DNA of 64,000 bases from Macrosoma leucophasiata. Its lineage: Eukaryota; Arthropoda; Insecta; Lepidoptera; Hedylidae. This document shows, piece after piece, positions 1 to 9,822 of this stretch (its first letter is position 1; every line of letters starts with the position of its first letter). Made by a program: the position numbers and the translations under genes. The notes under the pieces were generated by a model that was not told where the DNA came from, did not search any database, and saw nothing but the letters and a program-made list of their open reading frames with translations. The DNA lies in NCBI GenBank assembly GCA_036365455.1, contig JAWQUS010000025.1:21240001-21304000 (forward strand), in the 5' to 3' direction.

Positions 1-394
1 CCAACAGATTTTATTCTATAAGATAAATATAAACTTTTTTATGATTATGATCGTCAGTCAAAATATTAAAAGGCATACAATGACAATACTAAGTGAACGT
101 TCACAATTTATTCAAAAGAAAGATGGAAACCGAGTATGTAATAAATCCATACACACAGTTCTCTTAGTATAAATAATACTTATTGTCTTCTCACAATATC
201 AAAATTACTTTTTAAAACCTTCAGCTATTCAAATAAACCTTTCTTACTCCTAAAACTTCCTTACTCCTAAAAAATATCTATAGCATACTCTAATTATATT
301 TTAAAATACGCGTCAATAAATATTATATATAAACAAAAATGCATTGCTTTGGAATGTTAAATTCTTTGGCGGACTCATCATTACTTTTTAATAT
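1..394. other. 3' flank of CAP gene, AT-rich
   Basis: This is the downstream flank of the minus-strand CAP exon and probably its 3' UTR. Minus-strand AATAAA-type motifs lie near 107-112 and 9-15, which could be poly(A) signals about 280 and 380 bases after the stop. I see no other coding or repeat signal. Confidence 0.4.
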
Positions 395-1462
395 CTAAAA
401 TCCTATAGGTGGTTTGACTTTAGTGGCAAAGCTGCCTATCACATTTCCAGGAGGATTATAATAAGCCACTACATACACTTGACCTTCCTTAGACTTGGCC
501 ATACCAACACCTAATTCTCTGGAATCTTCCCAAACCACTTGGCTGAAGTGACCCGAACTCAAATTGGTTGGTTCTCTACCAAACGCATGATCTTTTACCT
601 CGCTGTACCATTTGTTCACTGGTTCTCTTCCAGTTATAGTGAAATTAGGATCAGAAGACCAAGCGTAGAATATATTTTCACCATAATCATTTTGGTCTCG
701 ATGCTCCATCTTTCCAATTTTCACTAACGATTTCGCCCATTCTTCGGCGTACTTACAGAGCTTCTTGTTCAGTTCAAGTGGCGGTACGCCGTGCTGCCTT
801 CTATATTCGTTGTGAGCTTTCAAAAATTCGTCTTCAAACCGATCGCCCGATATAGATGCTGATCGGAATTTTGTTACCAAATCTGAAGCGATTTCACCCA
901 AGTTTTTACTGCTTCTTTGGCTTGATGATGTAGAAGTAAAGTTATTATTCGATCCTCGTGAAGAAGTTGTACTATAGCTGTTTCGGAATTGTAGCGCTCC
1001 AGGCGGCAGAACATTTTTGCCAAAGTGCCCACTGTAGTTTCCTGGTGGATAATAGTTGGCAACAACATACAGTTTTCCAGATTTACTTTTCGCGCAACCA
1101 ATACCAAGTTCTCTGGTGTTCTTCCATATGATTTGTGTAAAGTGACCGCATGTCAAAACTTCGGGTTCTTTGCCGAAAGAATAGTCATTTATTTCGCTGT
1201 ACCATTTATCCAGGCAATCTCTTGCTTTGATTTTAACATTAGGATCAGAAGACCAGCCACAATACACGCTCTCTCCGTATTCTTGGTTCAGGCTGTAAGT
1301 CATTGTATCTCTCTTCGCAAGTTCTTCCGCCCATTTCTGGCTAACTTTGCATATTTCTTTATTGAGAACGAGTGGCGGTACCCCATGCTCTCTTCTATAC
1401 TCGTTGTGGACTTCAAGTGCTTCATTTTCGAAGTCATTTGACTTCGACCTGAAGATTCTGCT
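395..1462 (-). CDS. Terminal exon of a tandem double-CAP (SCP/GAPR-1-like) protein
   Basis: A single open exon of 355 codons holds two CAP domains. I place the exon start at 1462 because the minus strand reads CTTTACAG immediately before it, a good 3' splice site, and CAP homology begins only a few residues inside; the first in-frame Met (1303) would cut CAP1 in half. CAP1 covers about residues 10-150 (HNEYRREHG, YGES, GHFTQIIW at 106, YVVANYYPPGN). A Ser/Asn-rich linker covers about 160-207. CAP2 covers about 208-355 (HNEYRRQHG, MEHRD, YGENIF, GHFSQVVW at 304, YVVAYYNPPGN). The family is known for secreted and Golgi-associated proteins that bind lipids; GAPR-1 forms carry no signal peptide. 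Upstream exons are not identified, so cell location is open. In CAP1 the conserved His of MEHRD is Tyr56, so its cavity site looks incomplete, while CAP2 keeps both His and Glu. The stop is TAG at 397-395. Family assignment is firm; full gene structure is not. Confidence 0.9.
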   Translation of the reverse strand, partial: SRIFRSKSNDFENEALEVHNEYRREHGVPPLVLNKEICKVSQKWAEELAKRDTMTYSLNQEYGESVYCGWSSDPNVKIKARDCLDKWYSEINDYSFGKEPEVLTCGHFTQIIWKNTRELGIGCAKSKSGKLYVVANYYPPGNYSGHFGKNVLPPGALQFRNSYSTTSSRGSNNNFTSTSSSQRSSKNLGEIASDLVTKFRSASISGDRFEDEFLKAHNEYRRQHGVPPLELNKKLCKYAEEWAKSLVKIGKMEHRDQNDYGENIFYAWSSDPNFTITGREPVNKWYSEVKDHAFGREPTNLSSGHFSQVVWEDSRELGVGMAKSKEGQVYVVAYYNPPGNVIGSFATKVKPPIGF

Positions 1463-1973
1463 CTGTAAAGAAGAAAATATGTCACGTTAATTTAAATATC
1501 ATTAATTGATAACTAATTATAAATTGGTGTCAATGGCCAAAGATATAAGTATTCAATGTTTGATTGTGTTAACTAATGGTCTGATCTGGTATTTAGGGTA
1601 ATAGCTAAAGATTAGACGACGCATTAAACCATTACACACGCAAATAAAGTACCTTTCAAACTTGTTATCCAGTTACAATTTACAGGTATTTCGTTTGATT
1701 GCCTGTGACTAAGTTTACAATCGAGTTTAGTGTTGCTCATGCTAACTAATCAGTGCTAGCAGCTCTAAAGTTCCCCTGGCATCGTAAACATGTTAGTCAG
1801 TTGCGGACCTGAGTTACTCACACACTTTATCACTGCCCGATGCAGCGATAACCACGTTTCCGCATGCGTGAAAACTAATTCTCCGATAAGGAAAATAGAA
1901 AACGGTTTGGTGCGTTAGAAGCGCATTTTCTATTTTTAGCGGCCATACAAAGTCTTTTTTATATATAAAAAAA
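1463..1973. other. Upstream intron or 5' region of CAP gene
   Basis: This begins with the splice acceptor of the CAP exon and is otherwise AT-rich. A minus-strand ATG at 1946 opens 23 codons (MAAKNRKC start) and could belong to a first exon, but nothing confirms it. Confidence 0.3.
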
Positions 1974-2174
1974 TACGCTTACACTCACAGCCCCATCCAG
2001 TAGGTGTAAACCTGTGTCGTGGGTGCCGTTGTACACATACAACACATACACAAAAACCCAGACCCGAAACAAATATCTGTAGGCCATACAAATATTTGTC
2101 CCGGTGCGGGGATCGAACCCGCGACCCTTCGAATCAAACGGTCATCTCACACCGCTGGACTAACCGGGTCGTCA
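1974..2174 (-). mobile_element. S2 SINE, tRNA-headed
   Basis: Reading minus, the head (2174-2095) has a tRNA-like B box GGTTCGATCCC and paired ends CCCGGTT/CACCGGG. The body runs GGCCTACAGATATTTG, then the GTGTTGTATGTG stretch, then TGTGAGTGTAAGCGTA. The same unit occurs at 17.4, 19.8 and 47.0 kb. Confidence 0.85.
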
Positions 2175-2214
2175 AAAACCGTAATATTTACGTAACTTCA
2201 TGTTCATGTTTGAA

Positions 2215-2530
2215 CTGCCTCGGTAGCCTAGTGGTAGCAGGCCACTACTACTACGCTGAGGTCCTGGGTTCGATTCCCGGGTAGGGGGTTATCAGAGATG
2301 ATGGTGTAAAGTCCATTATCTCTGGTTCTAAAGGTATTTTTCCATTTTCTGGAAATTTCCCAGTACCTTGAAGTTTGGTAATGTGCCCGGAGATGTCAAC
2401 AGGCTCGCCACTTGTTACATGGGCCAAAACGTAACCGGCGAATCGTGGGTGTTTGCATGTATGCTTGAATGCATGCATTTACCTCTGCCTACCCCTTCGG
2501 GGATTACAGGCGTGAAGTTACCTTCATGTT
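2215..2530 (+). mobile_element. S3 SINE, tRNA-headed, near full length
   Basis: The head GCCTCGGTAGCCTAGTGG carries an A-box-like motif and GGGTTCGATTCCCGG a perfect B box. The body has a GGAAATTTCCCAGTACC segment and ends at GGCGTGAAGTTAC. The full-length copy at 36.2 kb confirms the boundaries. Confidence 0.85.
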
Positions 2531-2544
2531 TGATATCAAAGTAT

Positions 2545-2720
2545 AAGTCGTGTACCATACAGGTATGACCCCGTAATAACTATCACAGAGACAAACCAAC
2601 TATGGTCTCAGGGGTGGTAACACATGCATTTAGAGATCTGGTCTTTGTGTTGATGTCTATAAGATGCAGTCATTACTTAATATCAATGTGAACTGCATGC
2701 TTGTTTGCCTCCTTCCTTAC
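2545..2720 (+). mobile_element. S1 SINE-like copy, 5'-truncated, second subfamily
   Basis: This matches the 3' half of S1 (CACAGAGACA, CAGGGGTGG, ATCAATGTGAACTGCATGC). The AACTATCACAGAGAC variant marks the subfamily also seen at 46.3 and 49.4 kb. The next S1 copy follows directly. Confidence 0.75.
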
Positions 2721-2724
2721 ATTT

Positions 2725-3024
2725 ACTGGTGGTAGAGCTCCAGTGACGGAGCTCGCGGGCGCAGGCACCACCGCATTACCTAATATACTTGCCGCTAAAT
2801 GGTAGTGTTCAGCATTATCGTGTTCCGGTCAGGTGGTAATGTACGGCCCTGTAATTTCCGGCACAGAGGCATAACACCTTACGCCTCAGGAGTGGTAACG
2901 CATCTGCATTTTGACCTTGGTCTTTCTGTGGGTGTCTATAGGCTGCAGTCATCACATAACATCAATGTGAACTGCATGCTTGTTTACAAATTCCATAAAA
3001 TAAAATAAAAAAATAATAAAAAAG
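2725..3024 (+). mobile_element. S1 SINE-like element, full length
   Basis: This is the reference-quality S1 copy. The 5' end is ACTGGTGGTAGAGCTCC, with a 5' hairpin GAGCTCC/GGAGCTC inside GGTGG/CCACC. The middle has GTGTTCCGGTCAGGTGG and CCGGCACAGAGGC, and the 3' end runs into an A-rich tail. The layout (fixed 5' end, A tail, about 290 bases, no ORF) is that of a non-autonomous retroposon. No pol III B box is evident, so the parent RNA is unknown. Confidence 0.85.
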
Positions 3025-3172
3025 CGATTATCAGTATCTATATATTGAGGTCGGAAATGTTATATATAAAATGTTCCAGAGAACCAAATACTTGAAATTG
3101 TTTATCTTCAATACTAGATCTTATTAAAACATGTCTTATGTTTATGAAGAATAATGTGAATAATCTTATAAC

Positions 3173-3469
3173 CTATACAAATAAATAAAATTTGGGTGTC
3201 ATTGTAATATAAAAAACCGTTTTTTATATTACAATGATACGGTACATATACCAAAACAACATTTATCACAATTTTTGTCTGTCTGTCTGTTTGTTCTGGC
3301 TAATCTCGGGAACGGCTTTACCGATTTTGACGGGACTTTCACTGGCAGATAGCTTATGTAATAAGGCGTAACTTAGGCTACTTTTATACTAGCTGCGCTC
3401 ACGACTTCGTCCGGGTAGGAATTGAACAATCATAAATTCTTACGGGGACGAATTTGCGGGCACAGCCAG
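3173..3469 (+). mobile_element. Helitron A (non-autonomous)
   Basis: The 5' end is CTATACAAATAAATAAAAT. The middle has GTCTGTCTGTCTG and GGCTTTACCGATTTTGACGG, and the 3' end GCGGGCACAGCCAGT corresponds to CAGCTAGT in sister copies, the CTAG-type Helitron end. It contains no ORF. A 19-bp-arm palindrome sits at 3199-3237. Confidence 0.7.
3199..3237. repeat. Perfect palindrome, 19-bp arms, 1-nt spacer
   Basis: Arms 3199-3217 and 3219-3237 are exact reverse complements. The same Helitron A segment at 20.1 and 23.1 kb is not palindromic, so the symmetry arose in this copy. Confidence 0.9.
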
Positions 3470-3601
3470 TAGATATATAAAACTGTCGTTCGTCACAGTG
3501 TTTGTAACAATACTCCTCCGAAACAGCTGGACCAATCATTGTGAAATATTGTGTGTATATTTGGTGGCTATGATAATTGGTTGTAATATTTTTTGTATCC
3601 C
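3470..3601 (+). mobile_element. Helitron B 5' part, abutting Helitron A
   Basis: TATATAAAACTGTCG, then GTGTTTGTAACAATACTCC, match the 5' end of the element at 10.9-11.1 kb read on its own strand. It starts exactly where Helitron A ends. Confidence 0.6.
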
Positions 3602-3609
3602 TAAATTTT

Positions 3610-3898
3610 ACTGGTGGTAGAGCTCCAGTGACGGAGCTCGCGGGTGTAGGCACCACCGCATTACCTAATTTACTTGCCGCTAAATGATAATGTTCAGCAG
3701 TATCGTGTTTCGGTCAGGTGGTAATGTACGGCCCTGTAATTTCCGGCACAGAGGCATAACACCTTAGGCCTTAGGAGTGGTAACGCATCTGCATTTTGGC
3801 CTTGGTCTTCATGTGGGTGTCTCTGCAGTCATCACTTAACATCAATGTGAACTGCATGCTTGTTTACCACTTCCATTAAATAAAAAAAAAAAAAAAAA
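3610..3898 (+). mobile_element. S1 SINE-like element, full length
   Basis: It has the intact 5' ACTGGTGGTAGAGC and a long A tail at 3881-3898. Internally it is slightly diverged (a short deletion after GTGGGTGTCT). Confidence 0.85.
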
Positions 3899-4154
3899 TT
3901 GTAATGGCGATTCCCACCAAATATTTTTTTTTATAGTTTTTGACATTATTTTTATTATACCTCAAAGGCGATACGTAGTTCGTCGGGCACCATTAAATAC
4001 ATTTTAATCGCGTACCAATTTGGTAATGAATTTATCATGTTACGACTCATTTCCGTTTGATAAAATTAGATAATATATTTTTAGAATTTGCTACTTGCTT
4101 GCCTAGATACACAAACGCACCTAAACTTTCAATTAATGTAAAATACTTTAATCA

Positions 4155-5086
4155 TCAGTGGCGTGCATTGCATGCGCTATGGCTTCTCCACTCCAGTCCT
4201 TCGCGGTGGGTGGGCCGGTGTTGCTCTATGATTACTACGAAACTCACACCTTGACTTTAACAAAATACATCAACAAGGAGATGTTGCAAAAATGTATGGA
4301 CCTCCGGCCATGTATTATACACAATATCATTAAACAGGCAAAATCAATATAAAAACGTTTTTCACTGCATATTTTCACTTATTTAGCTTTGTTTGCAGTT
4401 ACAAAACATTATTTGCAGTTAGAATTGCAACCCAACCAACATGGCGAATATGGCGGGCGATGTCATTTTGACATTTTCATTTTTTAAATTGTATTTGATT
4501 ATATGGTAGTTGGCGAAAAAAGTAATATTTTCTAAATACTATTGAAATCGATTGATCCCAAATGTCGGCAGTATCGCCGCCATGTTTAACATAGTTGAAA
4601 ATGATAAAATAGTTTGAACTAAATGTGGTTGTAACTCTAAAATATATTCTTGAATAAATTAATTGTATTTTTTTCGGATTCTTCTATATTTTACTTGTTT
4701 TTTGAGGACGTGTACGAACCAGAGCCGAGCTCGCAACATCTCCTTTCACGCACACATTTAAACACCTGGGCGACAGGAGTAGAATCACTTGTACTACTTT
4801 GACAGAGGGGAAAGCCTGCATGGCTACTCCTCTCCGGTCCGCCGCGGCCGGTGGCCCGTGTTGCTCTATGGTGGTAATAGACAATTTATGTAGTGTATGT
4901 GTGTATTACACGTAGTTCCTCTGCAAAAAATGACAGACTGTCTTGCATCGGTAACAAACGCTATGGCTACTCCCCTCCGGTCCGCCGCGGCCGGTGGCCC
5001 GCGTTGCTCTATGGATACTGTATATTAGCTATGTTTTTGATGAGGTGGCGCGGTGAGCTATTTGCCTATAGGCAATGCACGCCACA
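4155..5086. mobile_element. TIR element with GC-rich motif, hit by a second MITE
   Basis: The ends GTGGCGTGCATTGC (4158-4171) and its exact reverse complement (5071-5084) form terminal inverted repeats. Just inside the left end, and twice towards the right, is a GC-rich motif (4175-4230, 4819-4871, 4959-5014) containing CCGCCGCGGCCGGTGG. A different MITE occupies 4275-4746. No transposase is visible, so it is non-autonomous or a relic. Confidence 0.6.
4275..4746. mobile_element. MITE with AAGGAGATGTTGC ends, copy 1
   Basis: The terminal inverted repeats are AAGGAGATGTTGC and GCAACATCTCCTT. The interior contains CATCGCCCGCCAT-like and TGCAGTTAGAATTGCAA segments shared, in inverted orientation, with the copy at 47.35-47.72 kb. 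There is no ORF. Confidence 0.75.
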
Positions 5087-5089
5087 AGA

Positions 5090-5664
5090 ATGTATGTTCA
5101 ACAGGGTCCACACCCTGTTATAAACATAATAACACCGATTTGAATGGGGATGTATGATTTTGTTATAATTATACAGAAAGAAACCGTTTGTTTAAACAGC
5201 ACAGAGAAACTAAAAAGTGAAAGTTTCAAAAGATTACGAAAATCTTTTGGCATTAGAAAGCTAGAATCAGAACTCATTTATTCATTTAGGGTGACAGGCA
5301 CCTCTTATGACACGTCAAAAAACAAACAAAATAAATTAAAGTGAACAACAATTGATATACATGTCAAACAAGATAAAAAATATATGTAAAGTCAAGAATA
5401 TCACTAAGATAAAACTAAATGTAATAAACTAATGTAAAAAGTATATCAGTAGAATTTGACATATCGATTCTTTACAAGAGAGAATTTACTGAAATTGCCT
5501 GGAATAAAATTATGCACATAATTGTGTGTGTGTTAAGTGGCGCAAAAGATTACAAGCAAATAAAAACAAGAGGTATAAACCACATAAAAGTTTTAATATG
5601 GTTACAAATGTAGAGTATATTTCAATGAGTGAAACACTTTTGTTATAAAATTGATTTTGAAACG
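5090..5664. other. No recognisable feature
   Basis: AT-rich DNA. The short open frame near 5144-5344 has no motif or neighbour support. Confidence 0.4.
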
Positions 5665-5665
5665 T

Positions 5666-5932
5666 GACGTAACTTCACGCCCATAATCCCCGAAGGTGTA
5701 GGCAAAGGCAAATGCGAACACCAACGATTCGCCTTTTACGTTTTGGCCCATGTAACAGGTGGCGAGCCTGTTGACATCTCCGGGTTCATTACCCAACTCC
5801 GAAGAACTAAAAACTTTTAGGAAATCGAAAAATGCCAAAAGAATCAGAGGTAAAGGATTTTACACAGTTATCGAACCCAGGACCCCAGGTTGGTAATAAT
5901 GGCCAACCACTACACTACTGAGACAGTTAAAA
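5666..5932 (-). mobile_element. S3 SINE, diverged
   Basis: The 3' region (CGGGGATTA, GCCTGTTGACATCTCCGGG, CATGTAACAGGTGG on the plus strand) matches S3. The tRNA-like head near 5932 is degraded. Confidence 0.75.
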
Positions 5933-5976
5933 AGCTTGCAACAAATAGAAAAATACTTGTTATATAAGACTCTTTT

Positions 5977-6257
5977 ACTGGTGGTAGATCTCCCGTGACG
6001 GAGGTCGCGGCCGTAGGCACCACCGCATTACCTAATATAATTGCCGCTAAATGACAGTGTTCAGCACTATCGTGTTTCGGTCAGGTGGTAATGTACGGCT
6101 CTGTAATTTCCGGCACAGAGGCATAACACCTTAGGCCTCAGGAGTGGTAACGCATCTGCATTTTCCTTGGTCTTTGTGTAAGTGTCTAAAGGCTGCAGTC
6201 ATAACTTAATATCAATGTGAACTGCATGCTTGCTTGCCACTTCTATTACATAAAAAA
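5977..6257 (+). mobile_element. S1 SINE-like element, full length
   Basis: It runs from ACTGGTGGTAGATC to CATAAAAAAAC with the standard order of internal blocks. Confidence 0.85.
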
Positions 6258-6699
6258 ACACTTAGATAAAAATCTAAGCCCTAACCTTATATATCGATAG
6301 TTCGTACAACGTGTTACATTATCATGAAATCGTTCAACCATCATCTTAAAGACTCGTAAATATTTCATCAACATTCAGCCTTCAGACACATCGGTGATAG
6401 GCTTTATGGAAATCATGACTCCCACGCTCTTTCTTATAAACGTGTTTGGTGGGCGTCGTTTCCCTTCCAAATAAAGGGGCTTGAAGGTATATAAAAATTT
6501 ATAATATTTGTAGTTTCACGTCAATAAACATCCCTTTTATGAGCCCGAAACGTCCGCAAGGTATGCTTTGTAAGATTTCCTCTAGTGGGCGGTGACGTCA
6601 CGTTTCGACTAGCTGCATTATGTTTCCAATAGTGATATAAATAACCGAAGAAGGACCGGGAGTTATACAATCTTTAATCAGTAGGGTATTTGGAATATT
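6258..6699. other. No recognisable feature
   Basis: AT-rich sequence with no ORF, repeat match or RNA motif that I can support. Confidence 0.4.
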
Positions 6700-6890
6700 T
6701 TTTTTTTATATAATGGAAATGACAATGCAGCTCACGTCGATGTTAAGTGATGACTGCAGCCTATAGACACCCACACAAAGACCAAGGTCAAAATGTACTG
6801 TAATGCGTTACCACTCCTGAGGCCTAAGGTGTTATGCCTCTGTGCCGGAAATTACAGGGCCGTACATTACCACCAGAGCGGAACAGGATA

Positions 6891-8160
6891 GAATAGAATA
6901 GAATAGAATAGAAAATATTTTTATTTCGAATAGATCTTTACAGATACTTTCAAAACGTCAATAAATCATAAACTACCTAGAGCGAATAACCATTACATAT
7001 AGTAAAAGCAAAATCATATATTAATAGTAAATTAAAAATTAAAATTTAAACTATTTGGTTAAAACATAATAATCATAAAATTTTTCAATTCCTTCGATGA
7101 TAATAAATGAAGAAAAAGAAAAACTTATTCGTCAAGATCAATGTTTTTCACTTAGCAGAGTTCCAAGTGCAGTCACTACTGAGAAGAACTCCGCTACCCA
7201 ACAAACTCAGTAAGAGCTCTTTTAAATGAGAGCTTAAATCTAGTACAGATTATCGTGAAAAATCAAATAATGTCAACGTCCATAGCATAGATGCAAATAA
7301 ACTGATATCTACTAAATGTGATGTAGCCCCTGCAAACCAGAACAGACCAGTCCCCACCAACAGCACCCGTTCACGAGTATGACGCATGTGACAGCCATTG
7401 CCTTCCTCGACCATTTTAGAGGGAAGTGAGCAACCCGCCACACGACGCCGCCAAAGGCAAAGACATTTAAGCGTGCATGACTGTTCCGGATATGCATACG
7501 GCAAAATAAAAGATGGAATTCATTTTCAGCCAGGGTATTCACATTATTCAACCCTTAACAATAGTAGATACTAATTAATGAATACACGAAATCACAGTAT
7601 CACGAAATAGCCTGGCAGCGATCGCTATAATCCCAAGACGTTTTATAATTAAGATAATCACAGGTCTTATAGTAATTACATTTATATAAACGTTCTTTCA
7701 TTACTTTCTTAAATTTATTGATCGATAGACTTTGAACGTTTTTGGGGATTTGAGTAAAGAACCGTATACATTGACCTCTAAAAGAATTACTGACCCTATT
7801 CAGCCGCGTTGCATGCATGGACAATAATAAACATATAATACATTTTCATAAATGTATTGCAAAGCTACAGTCAGAATATTTATTTCTTTAAATTTATCTC
7901 TAAGAGATACCCTCGGACTCAACCCGTAGATAGCCCGGACAACTCTCTTTTGCAGTACAAAAATAGCGTTGACGTCGGCGGAATTTCCCCATAGCAAAAT
8001 GCCATAGGACATTATATTGTGAAAATAACTAAAATAAACAAGGCGAGCCGCCTCGACGTCTGTTAATAGTCTAATCTTTTTCACAGCAAATGCTGTCGAG
8101 CTAAGTCTACTAGCTAATTTGGCAATATGGGGATCCCATTGCAATTTAGCATCCACATAA
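6891..8160 (-). mobile_element. Jockey-like LINE, 5'-truncated
   Basis: This holds the C-terminal coding part (7600-8160), then a 3' UTR with GGAGTTCTTCTCAGTAGTG, ending in a TATTC repeat tail at 6891-6912. A second copy of the same 3' UTR lies at 55.2-56.1 kb. The clade is inferred from the protein style only. Confidence 0.75.
7600..8160 (-). pseudogene. LINE reverse transcriptase C-terminal remnant
   Basis: Two overlapping frames carry the typical tail of a Jockey/CR1-type ORF2: DAKLQWDPHI, SYGILLWGN, VLQKRVVRAIYG, then after a frameshift near 7815 FRGQCIRFFTQIPKNVQ and INKFKKVMKERL. The reverse transcriptase core is missing through 5' truncation. The first codons come from the host S1 element, so this copy cannot act alone. 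Confidence 0.75.
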
Positions 8161-8258
8161 AGTATAGTGCTGAACACTACCATTTAGCGGCAAGTATATT
8201 AGGTAATGCGACGGTATCTACGCCCGCGAGGTCCGTCACTGGAGCTCTACCACCAGTG

Positions 8259-9222
8259 ATAATTGAATGACATAGTTATAATAAGTAACATGGAAATGAC
8301 AAATATAAACACAAAATTATTAAAATCGATGCATCATTGTAAAAAGTTATAAAATTAAAAAAGTGTAAAAAAAAAATATTTTTTATAGTGTTTAAAAAAA
8401 ATAACAGAATTAGATTCATTGTATAAAGCCCAATAACTTTTACTATGCAAACCAGTTACAAAACGCAATATAAACGAAGACATTTTAAGATTTTTTGAAA
8501 TCGTCATTGATCTCGTAGGTGTATACAAACGTGTGACGTCACAAGCGGGTACGAATTTTATAATGAGCCATTTTTGATCATTTCATAACTTGCAACTTTT
8601 GAGTGGTGATACCTCAAAATTAGTTATAGACTAATGATTCCAATGACGATATTTAGGTACTAACATTTCAAACACCGATCAAATATCGATCTTAATTCGA
8701 ATTTGGCATGTTTGCAGATGGTTCCTTTTTGCAAAAGTAGGTCCAATTATAATGTAATAGGTCTCAAGGCTGTCAGATAACTGTGTCAAGTATGCACTTG
8801 ATAACAATTATCCGGCAGATCACAATGTCGACGTACCCAGAGACATTAATTGAGGATCATGCGTAACGTTGTTATGAGCTGCTGTCCTCAAATACTTGGC
8901 TGATTATTGGCAAGGTCTATTCGAATGAAAAACGTAAGTAATATTAACGTACTTTTGTATCAAGTCTGTATAAAACATGATATGTAGTTAAATATTCGTA
9001 CATTTATGCTTAACGTTTTAAAGCTGTTTTAAATTTTCTTTACGTTTAGTTGCAAAAAAAAAACATTAAGTTTATTAAAATCCGTTGAGAGAGACAAAAG
9101 TACTTGAAAGTTTCAAATATGGCCAACGGATTTAATTGACCTCATTTTTTTTTCAATAACCAAACCTAATAGAATTTGAATATCGCAGTCACACATATTT
9201 CAGGACATGTATGGGTTAATTG
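8259..9222. other. No recognisable feature
   Basis: AT-rich DNA with homopolymer runs. I see no ORF or repeat family match. Confidence 0.4.
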
Positions 9223-9223
9223 A

Positions 9224-9597
9224 GGCGCGCCCGGCCCCGCGGCTGGTGCAGATCATAAGCGATCTACTCGGTTAAGTGTTACGGGCGTTCGGGTGTGTGA
9301 TGGGTGACCACCAGTGGAAAATTAAAATGCGCGTTTCCGTGTTTTGGAGGGCACGTTAAGCCGTCGGTCCCGGTAGCTATAGATAGATAGCAGTCGTTAA
9401 ACCTTGTCGGAGGCGTTATGGGCGGTTTAAAAACATTCGACAGCGGGTTGACCATTAACCCGTAACTCCACCAATCCGCATTGGAGCAGCGTGGTGGAGT
9501 AAGCTCCAAGCGTCCCCCCAAAAAGGGAGAGACTCGTGCCCAGCGGTGGGAGTATAATGAATAATGGGTTGCCATTATTATTATTTTATTATTATGG
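9224..9597 (+). mobile_element. 5S-rRNA-headed SINE, copy 1
   Basis: The head (GGTTAAG, then GGGCG, then GTGATGGGTGACCACC) follows the order of the 5S rRNA internal promoter region (GTTAAGC, GGGCGCGGT, GGATGGGTGACC). The body has CGTTAAGCCGTCGGTCCCGG and the end is an ATT microsatellite. The layout is that of SINE3-type elements. A closely similar copy sits at 11.9 kb. Confidence 0.8.
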
Positions 9598-9601
9598 GTT
9601 A

Positions 9602-9822
9602 ATTGCTTAAGTAGGCTGGTGGTAGTCACATGTTCGATCCTCGGGTTGGGAGCTATCCTATTGGATTTCGTAATTTTTGAAACTTTCCTTGTAAGTTTGC
9701 TAATGCTATCTAGGTTCATAATAGGTACGTACATGGGATCGGACATGTTTGCGTGTATTCTTGAACGTATGAATTCACTACTGCCTGTTCATTCAGGGAA
9801 TATAGGCGTGAAGTAACGTCAT
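9602..9822 (+). mobile_element. S3 SINE, degenerate
   Basis: A decayed head (GTGGTAG, TTCGATCCTCGGG) and a tail ending GGCGTGAAGTAACG align in order with S3. Confidence 0.5.

Larger units (their letters stand above)
6700..8258 (-). mobile_element. S1 element split by a Jockey-like LINE
   Basis: The 3' half lies at 6700-6890 and the 5' half at 8160-8258, ending at the reverse complement of ACTGGTGG. Removing 6891-8159 restores the continuous S1 order around GGAACACGATAGTGCTG, which shows that the LINE arrived later. Confidence 0.85.

Noticed and set aside
2095..2174. tRNA gene on the minus strand
   Set aside because: It is followed by a conserved non-tRNA body shared with three other loci; it is the head of the S2 SINE.
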